Assembly (NCBI GenBank): GCA_023897205.1
Contig: JAHWDD010000004.1
Span: 2,852,001-2,916,000 of the forward strand
From: Exophiala sp. HKRS030
Lineage: Eukaryota > Ascomycota > Eurotiomycetes > Chaetothyriales > Herpotrichiellaceae
Length of the DNA stretch: 64,000 nt
Direction of reading: 5' to 3'
This document shows, in pieces, positions 45,344-54,965 of the stretch. The notes under the pieces were generated by a model. It had not been told where the DNA came from. It made no database searches and worked only from the letters and a program-made list of their open reading frames with translations. The stretch's first letter is position 1; every line of letters begins with the position of its first letter. A program made the position numbers and the translations under genes.

Positions 45344-46462
45344 GTCCGACGCTGCGGACGGTCGACGCGGGCGAGCCATAATGGCGGTGGTGCGTTATTG
45401 GACCGTCGTCGACGTCGGGTTGAGGTCGCCGCTGCTGGTCTTTGTCGTCGTCGTCGTCGTTCCATGCAGGAGATGGAAAACAAAACGAGGAATAATAGCG
45501 ATCGACTAAAGATCGTCTTGTCGTCCTGCCCAATGCGGGATGCCAAACCAGATGAGACTGTGCTTAGGTAATGAGCGGGCGGAATTACTTTGCACCGAAG
45601 GAGAGGAACAGGAGGTTGTTCCAGTCGTCCTAGCCTTGCTGAGGGGCTGTGTAATGAATATTCATATTCCTATATTATGTTCAAGGCTAGGTAGGGAAAT
45701 TATAGGACGAGATAGGAGTTCCCAGGCCAGTGAGCCATCGATGCAGACTTGGTAAAACGAACGCCCATACTCGTACTCATACTGGTACTCGTTCTGTTGG
45801 GTATCTCCCTCGGATGCAACTCCTCCCAGGCATGTGAATCCTTTGCTCAAAAGTTACCTAGGCTCGTACCCATTGATCAAGAACCGTAGCCCCCCTGCGG
45901 AATTACGTAGGTGGGTTGAGGTCGGGCAATTGTCATCATTATCGCCTGGAAGTGGTCACTGATGGCTGTCGCTAGCGGGGTCTTTGCCGTCTCGCCGGGA
46001 TGGTTTAGTCCCTGGATCTGCGACATTGGCAGATCTGACAGTCCAATGGTGAAGCCAACCTCCTGAACAGGGCATCATGGTGGCTTTTGCGGACAAATCG
46101 ACAACGAGGGATCAACAGCGTCGTAGGCGAACTTGATGTAGAGATCTCCAGGCGGGGGTGTGAGTTGTGTGTGTGTGAGAGAGCACACACCAAAGTCTTG
46201 TTCATGGCAAAAGGCATAATGCTACGCGTCCAGAGTTCTTATTCCAACCATTTTTCCTTTCACCTGTGTTACAAACCTGTGAGAGATTAAGTCCTTTTGT
46301 TCCCATGGCGCTCTCTGTTATTGAAAAATAAAATCTCCGCTGCAGTCCAAATATTAATGTGTGATCCCTTGGGAATGGTGCCCTTTTGAGACATCACAAA
46401 CCCTGATCGAGGGAATTTCTGTTCCCAAAGATATCCATCCACTCTCCCAACTTTTTCACACC
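45344..46462. other. Intergenic
   Basis: No supported gene. It contains GTACTC-like runs near 45768-45790. The 5' part is the Rab promoter, the 3' part the promoter of the next gene. Confidence 0.5.
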
Positions 46463-46954
46463 ATGCCTTCGAGAAATCAAGTGGCCAACGGCCTTCCAAC
46501 ATCCAGAACACCTTCTCCGCCAGATTCTGTCAGCAGCACCTCTTCCTCCTCTTCAAGCACATACTTCTCTGCAAGTTCGGGTCACTCACCTCCAGCCTCA
46601 CCATCGGTGCCAAAGTCAACGCATACACTGTATAGCTTACAAGCGTCTCGCCCACGGTGGACATCACGTTCTCAGACTGTTCTGGGAGCAATTGACGAAA
46701 ATGGCGGCATAGTTTACCCTGACACACCGTCCTCTGTCGCTAAGGAGACCAGCCCTATCGCTCGTTTGCACGCATACACTTCGGCACCCAACAGGAAGAA
46801 GGCTACAATTGCTTCCACCTCAAGTCCACCACCAAACGAGTTCGATGTGGTTCTCGGCCCTAACGGCGAAAAGTTCGCTGACTTACGAATGAATCGAAAG
46901 CTCGACGTCGAAAAAAGCCGAGGAATGCTCAAGCGTTTGATGTGCTTTCGATGA
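46463..46954 (+). CDS. Small Ser/Pro-rich hypothetical protein
   Basis: Single exon, 163 residues. I start at ATG 46463; the frame is open upstream to an ATG-less region. The first 60 residues are Ser/Pro/Thr-rich (PTSRTPSPPDSVSSTSSSSSSTYFSASSG). A more ordered part contains RSQTVLGAIDENGGIVYPDTPSS. The C-terminal part has NEFDVVLGPNGEKFADLRMNRKLDVEKSRGMLKRLMCFR, which looks like the conserved core of a small fungal protein. Family unknown. SP/TP sites suggest phosphorylation. Confidence 0.6.
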   Translation: MPSRNQVANGLPTSRTPSPPDSVSSTSSSSSSTYFSASSGHSPPASPSVPKSTHTLYSLQASRPRWTSRSQTVLGAIDENGGIVYPDTPSSVAKETSPIARLHAYTSAPNRKKATIASTSSPPPNEFDVVLGPNGEKFADLRMNRKLDVEKSRGMLKRLMCFR

Positions 46955-47950
46955 CCCCTTCTATAACCCTTCGTTCATGGCGTTTCAATTTTGGCTCCAA
47001 ATGTTGAGGGTCAGCATATCAGCGGTATCGCCCTTGAATTCAATCATTCCTGGTTCAGAACTCCACGAGGGGTGTATGGAGGTGATGAAATGATAACATG
47101 AGGATCCATGATGATGAAAAATGGAAAAAGGTACAAAAGCAAGTTTCTGAGTATGGGAATCAACAGCACCTTGACCTCAGTATGAGATAAACCAGTCATA
47201 GGGAGTGACAAATGGTTGAAGGAGTAAGACGGATCTGGTAGTGCTAGTGTTTTGTACACATCGATTCTGCTCAAGTTTTAGACTAATAATGCAGCAATGC
47301 CCTGAGAATCGAATGCGTTTGATGTATACATGGACAGCAAGTGTGAAAGTCTTTCTTCCAGCATGTGTATGTGTTCTCTACCAACATTGCTATAGCAGGT
47401 ATCCGAACAGCTCTTGTAAAGCACCGGTTCGGAAAAGGACTTTTCCAAACAATATATGGCCCTAACTACAATTAACCACCTACTTACGGAGTATAGGAAC
47501 TCATATCCGCAGCCGGTAGTAGTATGATAGCCGAGGTGAACAATCGTTCTTGGCTGCGCCCTTCTCCAACTTGAATAATCCATCTCGACTTTCCACCATA
47601 CAAAGGACAACATCGTTCTGCCGATATACCCGACTCTATGCAAAAGCATTCCAAGAGCTCTTGTGATTTGATGGCTCTCTGCGGCTGCTTCCCCTTTCGA
47701 TCGAATTATGTTGGTCTCCTCAAGCTGACCGCCAGTCACATCTGCTCAACGACACAGAGATTCCCGGACCCTGGCTACAGTTGCGTATGGATCCTATGAT
47801 GGAACCCCCTCCACTATGGACATTTTTTGGTCCATGAAATATATATGGTAGGAGTCAAAGAGATGTTGTCCTTGAAATCCGTCCTGTTGAAGTTGCTTGT
47901 TCCTTGCTCTTTCCTCCTACTGCTCAATCTTTGTCTCGCATCGCTTGATT
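46955..47950. other. Intergenic
   Basis: No supported gene. A minus-strand frame at 47278-47739 lacks motifs. A TACGGAGTA motif lies at 47485-47493. Confidence 0.5.
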
Positions 47951-49753
47951 ATGGGCCATGACGCTCGTAACGGTTCAAGGCTATCAATCCACAGCGTTTC
48001 GTCATGTAGCCCGCAGACTCAAACAGGTACATTTTCCCCGAGGATGAGCGAGGTGAGTTTTGAGCCGAGTACTTACACCACTCTGGCAGACCATCATTTG
48101 CAGCAACAACCCAGCGAACACTTGCAACGCTCCGATAACACCTTGACCGAACAGCCTCCGATAATCGAGCCTTCTGTCGACAGAGTAAATTTGAGTTCCA
48201 GAGATCCGAAAAAGATAATATCATTCAGTTCTAGTGACCCAGAAAGTCCATACAACTGGAGCAAGAAGAAGAAGGCCCTCGTTTTCATTGCGGGAATCAT
48301 CACGGTAATCAATAGCACGCTGAGCTCGTCTCTACCCAGCAATGCGATCGACTTCATCGCTCGAGACTTTGGCGTGACCAGTCAATTGCAACTTCCTCTA
48401 CCAATCTCTTGTTTCCTGGCCGGCTATGTCGTGGGACCAACAGTGTGCGGTCCACTTTCTGAACACGTTGGTCGAAAACCCGTCTTCTTTAGTTTCTTTC
48501 TCTTCGCTACTATTTTCAGCATGGCTTGTGCCGTAGCTCCCAACTGGCCAGCTCTGTTGATTTTCCGATTTCTGTGCGGAGTAGGGTCGTCTGGGCCGAT
48601 TTCGGTTGTGGGAGGATTATATGCTGATATATACAATGATCCCCGGCAGCGAGGAGTGGCAATGGCTTGGTACATGGTTGCGACAACATTTGGGCCGGTT
48701 CTCGCACCAATGATATCGGGTTTTATCAGTGAGAACACCACGTGGCGGTGGACCTTTGCCGTTGGCACATTGTTCGCCGTGGCCACGATCCCGCTGGTTT
48801 ACATCATGCCGGAGAGCTATACACCGGTGTTGCTAAGTCGGAGGGCCAAAAAACTTCGCAAGGAAACGGGCGATCCGGAGATTATCGCACCTACTGACCT
48901 TCAGAAAAAGACCTTTCGGCACGTCCTCACGGTGGTCATGACAAGACCGTACAGAATGCTTTTCCGTGAGGTAATTGTCATGTGCACCTGTGCCTACCTC
49001 GCTCTGGTATACGGTATATTTTATATCTACTTCGAAGCCTACCCGATGATCTTCCAAGGCCCTGATTCGATATACAAATGGTCTTATGGCCTAGCGGGGC
49101 TTGCCTTTTTGCCGATTGGTTTTGGGAGCATTTTTGCAGCGCCTATCTTTCTGTGGTGGGATTCCTACCTAGCGAAAGCGCAGAAACGCAAAGAGAAATG
49201 GGCAGAGAAAGAAGAGTACCGACGACTTCCGCTGGCCTGTCTTGGTGGTCCGCTGTACGTGGTGTCGATTTTCTGGCTTGGTTGGAGCGCAAAGCCTGGG
49301 GTTTTTTGGCTTGCACCTGTTGCCTCGGGCGTCATATTCGGCATGGCGTTCTTACTCATCTTCATGGCAATGTTGAACTATTTGACTGATGCCTATGAGA
49401 TATTTGCTGCAAGCGCTCAAGGTATTGCAAGCACTTGTCGCAGCTCTCTGGGAGTTTTGCTTCCACTTGCAGGACATAAAATGATGTCGAGACTCGGCAT
49501 CGCATGGGCGTGCAGTGTATTGGGATTCTTGAGCATGGGAATGTGTTTGATACCCTTTGCTTTCATCTGGTTCGGCGACAAGATCCGAGACAATAGCAAG
49601 TTTTGCAAAGAATTGAAAGAGCTCAAAGCACGAGCTGCGGCTGAAGAAGACGAGAAAGAAAGCAGCCAGATGAGCCTCGCAGCAACGGCTCACGGGATGA
49701 TGAACGATGACGAATGCCAGAAGACCACGGAGAAAGTGTATAGCAAGGTATGA
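47951..49753 (+). CDS. MFS drug:H+ antiporter (DHA1 type)
   Basis: Single exon, 600 residues from ATG 47951. A soluble N-terminus of about 110 residues carries the usual SSSDPESPYNWSKKKKALV entry sequence. Twelve membrane spans follow. Motif A is GPLSEHVGRKPVFF after helix 2, motif B is FRFLCGVGSSGPISVVGG, and the DHA1-specific motif C is GPVLAPMISGFI in helix 5. The long central loop has TRPYRMLFREVIVMC. The C-terminal tail is charged (ELKELKARAAAEEDEKESSQ). Proteins of this kind export drugs, polyamines or secondary metabolites from the plasma membrane. No biosynthetic cluster lies beside it, so a general efflux role is more likely. Confidence 0.9.
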   Translation: MGHDARNGSRLSIHSVSSCSPQTQTGTFSPRMSEVSFEPSTYTTLADHHLQQQPSEHLQRSDNTLTEQPPIIEPSVDRVNLSSRDPKKIISFSSSDPESPYNWSKKKKALVFIAGIITVINSTLSSSLPSNAIDFIARDFGVTSQLQLPLPISCFLAGYVVGPTVCGPLSEHVGRKPVFFSFFLFATIFSMACAVAPNWPALLIFRFLCGVGSSGPISVVGGLYADIYNDPRQRGVAMAWYMVATTFGPVLAPMISGFISENTTWRWTFAVGTLFAVATIPLVYIMPESYTPVLLSRRAKKLRKETGDPEIIAPTDLQKKTFRHVLTVVMTRPYRMLFREVIVMCTCAYLALVYGIFYIYFEAYPMIFQGPDSIYKWSYGLAGLAFLPIGFGSIFAAPIFLWWDSYLAKAQKRKEKWAEKEEYRRLPLACLGGPLYVVSIFWLGWSAKPGVFWLAPVASGVIFGMAFLLIFMAMLNYLTDAYEIFAASAQGIASTCRSSLGVLLPLAGHKMMSRLGIAWACSVLGFLSMGMCLIPFAFIWFGDKIRDNSKFCKELKELKARAAAEEDEKESSQMSLAATAHGMMNDDECQKTTEKVYSKV

Positions 49754-50981
49754 CATCTGTGGTTGCTTGCTGTCAAGAGTCAGCGGCTCTGGAACACGTA
49801 TGGAAGTGAGGCGGCGACTACTTCATCCGACATAGCGCGGTGTTATCGGGGTTGAGATAGCCGATATGCAGCCACTGTTTCATCTTTTTCTCGACGCCGC
49901 CGTTGATAGAGGATGAATATTGTTACCCACATTATTGCGCATTTCGCAGAAGAAAATGCCTAGTAGTCTGCCTGAGCCAGTCAAGCAATGGCTTGGCCTA
50001 GGCTTGTATACCGTCTTGCGGATTTGTAGACGCGTTCTGGCAGCGAGTAGTGACCGCCATCTGACCTGCTAGCAGTCACAGGCTTACAGTAGTTTGTTGC
50101 CGCGTGTACATTGACAAGGGACCATGCGGCGGTTGGTCTTGGCTGTGTGGTGGCATGAGTTGATGAGTGGCTTGGGTGGCTCTTTTGTCTGGAAAACGGC
50201 GCTTAGAGGGTCAGGCAAAGTGGCATCAATATGCGCAAGATACCTTCTACGAGTAATAGGTCCTGTCAGGGAGAGCAAGAAAAAGATAAGCGGAGGAATC
50301 GGGGGCGAGCGATGGTGGAGTCGGATTCATTCTTTCGCTATCACTTACGGCACTGTTCAACAGGGTCTACTGTAGAAGAGAGTAGACACGGTAGGCAAGG
50401 CAGGTAGTTACGAGTTACACCTACTCGTACAGATACGAACGGAGTAACGGAGTACCAGTCGACATCTACCTTATCCAACCCCGGTAGCTGGCTTGCTCTG
50501 GGCGAACGCGCCGACACCTATCACCGTCTTTGTCATTCCGAACATCCCCCCCTTGAGCACATTTCACCGTTCAAAACACAACCTCTGCTTATTTGGCAGC
50601 TTATTGGCAGAAATTGAGCACGTTTCGCAGCGCAAGTTCTTGGCTTTCCCCCCCCCAGCATAGAGCAAGAAACCTGAAATGCATACGGGAGTACAAAGGT
50701 GTGCATTAGAAGCCGCAAGATGGTTCGGGGAGGCGTCGTAATAACACTGACTTATTACGACGCCCCCCCGATCGAACCAAAACGTGCCTACAGCCTCGAT
50801 CGATGAAATCTAAGGGACAGGATACTGTGGCCACCACTATCATAGACGACTATACTTGTCCTATCTACCTACTTTACCTACCTCGGATGACATATGACAG
50901 CCTACAGGGTCCGGGTAGTAACTTGGAAAAATAGATAGCGCGCGCCCAAAAAACTCACCCCATACTACCTAGGTCAAAAAC
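49754..50981. other. Intergenic with a large inverted repeat
   Basis: No supported gene. It contains overlapping ACGGAGTA motifs at 50438-50455 and the inverted repeat listed separately. The 3' part is the YTH gene promoter. Confidence 0.5.
50722..50778. repeat. Long imperfect inverted repeat (hairpin)
   Basis: The left arm 50722-50744 and right arm 50752-50778 pair around a 7-base loop (cactgac). The inner 13 bases (GGCGTCGTAATAA) match perfectly. The outer part matches GGTTCG, with one mismatch and a 4-base extra in the right arm. Confidence 0.85.
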
Positions 50982-52868
50982 ATGAAGCAGTCTACGACGA
51001 CGCCATCTTTCAAAAGGACAGGGACGTTGGGGGTTTTCTCCTCCGTACTTCAACTGCAAATGCCGCCGGATGTGGATGTGGATGTCAATGTGTGCTACAG
51101 CAATTCATGGCCGTCGGAATTCTCTTCGACTTTCACTTCATCAACCTTTGATTCAACCTCAGTTTGGGACAAAGTGTTTTTTCAAAAAGCCGCCAGCATG
51201 CAGAATTTCAGGCCCAGCAGGTCTCAAGAGTCCTCGGCTTGGGAAGACTCGCGATCGTCTTCAGGTGAGTATTTGTGAGGTTCATGTGACGATGACAGTA
51301 TCCCCCCTAAACAGATCAAACAATTCAACGTGACTGACCAACCTTTTGGGTTTTCTCAGGTCTACCTCAAAGGACACCTTCGAATGCGTCAAACGTGAGC
51401 AACACGAGGCAACGCAGACCGAGTACAAATAGACACCGGGGCCACCACCATCACCATCATGCCCTGTGGGTTGGCAACATCCCTTCCAACACGACCGTCA
51501 TGAGTCTGCGGGATTACTTTGCTGAAGCGGCCCCGACGGAACTGCTGACCATCTCTTACAACCCGGACGCCAAGTATGCCTTTGTCAACTTCAGCACCGA
51601 AGCTGCGAGGATCGCCGCCATCGGGAAAGCCGCCAGCCAATTTTTCGAGGGGAGGCGGTTGGACTGTCGCATCCGTCGGGACAATTCTTCAAGATCGACC
51701 AAGGTCAGTTATGGCCTCAACAACAACAACAGCGGCAGTAGCGGTCCAGACCAGATCAGCAGCAACAAACTTTCCATCTCGCCCGAAAGACCTCAGAGTA
51801 TGTGGAATAAGGTGGAAGAGTTGAAGCAGCACCCGGAATCCGGTTCGTCCCAACGTGGTAGGGACAAGTACTTTATCTTGAAGAGTTACTCTCTGGAAGC
51901 GTTGTATCAGAGCTTGGCCACGAATGTCTGGCACATACCCAAAAGACACGTCGAGAGGTTGAATCATGCATTCCAGGTAAGACCTTCCTCTGGTATGCTG
52001 CGCCCGTTTCTGTGCCGGTGTCATTGTCAGTCTCGGCCATACTAACCATGACGATTCCAACTTCCAGACCGGCAGTAAAGTATATTTCCTGTTCTCCGTC
52101 AATGGGTCGGGTGAATTTTTTGGCTACGCTTCCATGACTTCTGAGATTCGACAACAAAATAACGAAATATTCCCAATTGACGCTCGACCGTCCAGCGATC
52201 CTTTCATTGAAAACTCCTCGATTCATCTGAGGTCATACGGTGTGGGTGCGGCCGACGTAAGACCTGGGTCCAGACATCGAACATTGTCGACCACATCGTC
52301 AGACGCATCATACGGGTCGATACATTATGAACCAGAGAGGAGGAGAATCATATGGGAAGCGTCGCATTATCACGTATTGTCGGAACAGCAACAACAACAA
52401 CAACAACAACAACAAATCACTACACCTGATGACTTTTCACCCGATACCATGACTCCGGTGACACCTTCGGAATCGTCGTCAGCGAGGAGTTTTCGGGATT
52501 TCCCGACGGGTGGTGCGATTTTCGAGGTTGGTTCGCCTTCTTCTTCGCGGCCGTCGACGGCAGCAGCGGCGTCGCAGCAGCAGCAGCAGCAGCAACAGCA
52601 GCAAGTGTACCCCGCTGGTTCGGAGTTGCAACATATCAGCGAACCGTGTCAGATCAGATGGCATTCGACTGTCAATCTACCGTTCGAGGAAGTTCGTGGG
52701 TTGAGGAACCCTTGGAATGAGAACAAAGAGGTTCATGTGGCTAGGAACGTGACGGCGGTTGAACCGGATGCCGGTGAGATGTTGTTGGTGAGGTGGAGGA
52801 GGAAAGATGAGGCACGTCGGTTCCAACATTCTCAAGATGCCATATCCAAAGCTTGGCCCGCTAGGTAG
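50982..52868 (+). CDS. RRM plus YTH domain RNA-binding protein (m6A reader type)
   Basis: Exons are 50982-51264, 51360-51976 and 52068-52868, giving 566 residues. A disordered N-terminus leads to an RRM at about 129-205 (ALWVGNIPSNTTV, KYAFVNFSTEAARIAAI); it is preceded by six natural histidines. The YTH domain starts near residue 264 (KYFILKSYSLEALYQSLATNVW) and continues across the splice as KVYFLFSVNGSGEFFGYASM. After about 165 inserted residues it resumes at about 494 (CQIRWHSTVNLPFEEVRGLRNPWNENKEV). Tryptophans in NVW and IRW are at positions that line the methyl-adenosine cage in known YTH domains. Family role: binding N6-methyladenosine in RNA to control decay or processing. The start could instead be ATG 51198. 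Confidence 0.87.
52389..52603 (+). repeat. Two CAA/CAG glutamine-coding repeats
   Basis: Tracts at about 52389-52415 and 52573-52603 encode runs of about ten glutamines each, inside the insertion that splits the YTH domain. Length variation between strains is likely. Confidence 0.8.
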
Positions 52869-53487
52869 TCGATGTTGTTGTGTTTTCTACCTAGGTAGGG
52901 ACACGGGGGGGGGATTGATCTTGATCTGAAGTTGACTGGAGCTGCTGGTATGGCATGGCAAGGCATGGCATGGCGAGGCAAAGCAAAGCAAATCATGGTA
53001 ACATGTGTATCTTAACATCAGGTGGCTGAAGGAACTTGTGGTGGTGGTGGTGGTGGTCGGAATGACACATGCATATCTAGGCGAGGAGTACAATAAGTTC
53101 GTATTGTATTTCGTATGCCCAGAATGAAAGCATGGCATGGCATGACTAGTAGATTAATGAAGGTCTTGGGTCTGAAAGGCCGGTTGAGTTCAGTCAAATG
53201 CAAAGTAGTTTTTGCAAGTAACTCGTCCGGAGTAAAGAAAAAATGGGGGGGGTTTGTTTGGTCGTGGAGAAGAGTTATTTGTGCGTTGAGAATTGACGTG
53301 GTTTCCCCCCTCTCCCCCCATCCAAACCATCCAAACCACTCATTTGTACAAAACTACTAATTGATACAGTTATCTGTAATACGGAGTATAATATCGAGGA
53401 TCCAATAATAACAGAATAAACACTGCGTAAAGAAAGGGGTGAGAGGTTTGTGCGTTGGATGATGCCTTGAAAATTTACACAAGTAAG

Positions 53488-53863
53488 TACTGTACAGTAG
53501 TAATACTGCAAGTAAATAGTATTACAGTACCCCCCCGCACAACACTTCCAAAAGGTATTATTTGTCAATGGGGGAGTGTGTGTGTGTGTTTGGTGATGTA
53601 GATCAAAATCGAGGGGCAAATGAAAAAGAAAGATCGGGTACCAGTACTTGTACCCGTACTGTACATACTGGATTTACTGCCTTGATGGTATGAAGGTGGG
53701 CTTGGAGGAAGAGGGGAGTGGCTTGGAGCCAAGTAGAATTACGCAGAAACCACTCAAAAACAAAAACAAAAAACGCACAAAGAGCTCATTACTGTATTTG
53801 TACAGTACTTGACAGAAAGAGGGGGGAGATCATTAATTAGCTACTGTAAGTATCCATACAGTA
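53488..53863 (+). promoter_or_regulatory. Cluster of TACTGTA/TACAGTA sites upstream of the metallothionein
   Basis: The sites are 53488-53499 (the perfect 12-base palindrome TACTGTACAGTA), 53523-53529, 53657-53663, 53790-53796, 53801-53807, 53842-53848 and 53857-53863. By eye the same heptamer occurs only about once per 8 kb elsewhere in the window, near chance. I infer a factor-binding array; the factor is unknown. Confidence 0.55.
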
Positions 53864-53925
53864 CATACCATTTTAACGCACAAAAGTCTCAACTGAGGGG
53901 ATCCCCCCCATCTCTGGACTAAAGG

Positions 53926-53935
53926 TATATAAATA
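53926..53935 (+). promoter_or_regulatory. TATA box of the metallothionein gene
   Basis: TATATAAATA, about 205 bases before the start codon, followed by a C/T then CAA-rich leader typical of highly expressed fungal genes. An AGGGG stress-element-like motif lies at 53896-53900. Confidence 0.6.
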
Positions 53936-54067
53936 AGTGTCTCCTCTCCGTTCTTCACTTATCCTCACAACACACAACAACAACAATCACAACAAGAATC
54001 AATAAAAATCAAATCACAAACAATTAATTTTCTCCAACATCCTTCCTCAATCTCACTCCCTTCAACG

Positions 54068-54128
<61 letters not shown>

Positions 54129-54129
54129 C
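54068..54129 (+). repeat. (CAA)n microsatellite in the 5' leader
   Basis: About twenty CAA units ending 11 bases before the metallothionein ATG. Unstructured CAA leaders are associated with efficient scanning in yeast. Confidence 0.9.
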
Positions 54130-54139
54130 CACCTCAAAA

Positions 54140-54304
54140 ATGGGTCCTTGCACTTGTTCCGGTCCTAGTTCTTGCAACTGTGGTTCCGGTTGCAAATGTA
54201 CCTCTTGCGGTGTAAGTTGTTTTTCTTCTTCTCTTTTTTTTTCCCGTCTCTACAGGCCAAGAAAAAAAAACATACAATTGACAATGTTTAAAATACAGCA
54301 TTAA
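54140..54304 (+). CDS. Copper metallothionein, Neurospora CuMT type
   Basis: Too short for ordinary ORF calling. Exon 1 (54140-54211) encodes 24 residues with seven cysteines at 4, 6, 12, 14, 18, 20 and 23 (pattern C-x-C-x5-C-x-C-x3-C-x-C-x2-C). This is the exact spacing of the 25-26-residue Neurospora crassa copper metallothionein, which also has one intron. The core SSCNCGSGCKC is nearly the same. A GTAAGT donor follows Gly24. The 3' end is unclear. An intron 54212-54298 with a TTGAC branch site would add His and a stop (25 residues). An acceptor at 54255 would give an 11-residue Lys-rich tail ending at 54291. A strong TATA box and CAA leader precede it. Expected role: cytosolic Cu(I) binding and detoxification. 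Confidence 0.85.
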   Translation: MGPCTCSGPSSCNCGSGCKCTSCGVSCFSSSLFFSRLYRPRKKNIQLTMFKIQH

Positions 54305-54965
54305 ACAAAAAAACAACTTCGGATCAATTATTTTTTTCGACGTCCAACTCATTCGACAACAAGAAGAAACCGACCCGAAATCAATCGACCATTGAATATT
54401 CTTGGGGAGACGGACGAGACAAAAATGATTCCGATTTTCAAAACCCTGTTCAATCATGATCACCAATCATTGATCATGTTTTCTTGGACATCCATGGCTT
54501 TTACACGACTTGCCCCCCTTATCAAGTCTTTTTTTTTGTTTCATTAATGGAAAAAAGAGAGGGGGGGGAGAAAGACTTACCATAAGTGTCTCTCTTTATG
54601 ATTAGAACTCATGAAATCAATTACTCGTACCCTACCTATCTAGGTAGTCAAGTAGCTGAGATGAAATAGTTGAAATCACAAAAAAAAGACACTTGAAACA
54701 CAACATTTACAAAACACACAAAACACCAGAGGGTAAAAAAAAACTTGATTCGATTGTTGTTTTGAATTGTGAGACTCGTATAGAGAAAGTAAACACCTTT
54801 TCACTTTTTGTTCTTGTTCATATTCATACTCAATGGTCATACTCAATGGTCATACTCAATGGTCATACTCAATGGTCATACTCAATGGTCATACTCAGGC
54901 TCATACTTTGCCGCCTTGCCATTGACAAGTAGTAAAATACTTCGAGTGCCTTCTTTCATCTCAAT
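54305..54965. other. Spacer with a 13-base tandem repeat
   Basis: AT-rich convergent spacer between metallothionein and Mn-SOD, containing poly-A and poly-T runs and the minisatellite listed separately. No gene is seen. Confidence 0.6.
54825..54889 (+). repeat. 13-bp minisatellite, five copies
   Basis: Five perfect head-to-tail copies of CATACTCAATGGT, followed by a partial sixth (CATACTCA). Confidence 0.95.

Larger units (their letters stand above)
52869..54139. other. YTH 3' flank and metallothionein upstream region
   Basis: It starts with short direct repeats of GGCATGGCA/AGGCATGG (52950-52990) and a GTG-type tract (53037-53060). From 53488 it becomes the upstream region of the metallothionein gene (listed separately). 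No protein gene is seen. Confidence 0.6.

Noticed and set aside
47278..47739. 153-codon minus-strand frame
   Set aside because: No early ATG and no recognisable domain.
53965..54195. Minus-strand frame with a long poly-Val run
   Set aside because: It is the reverse reading of the (CAA)n leader repeat and metallothionein exon.
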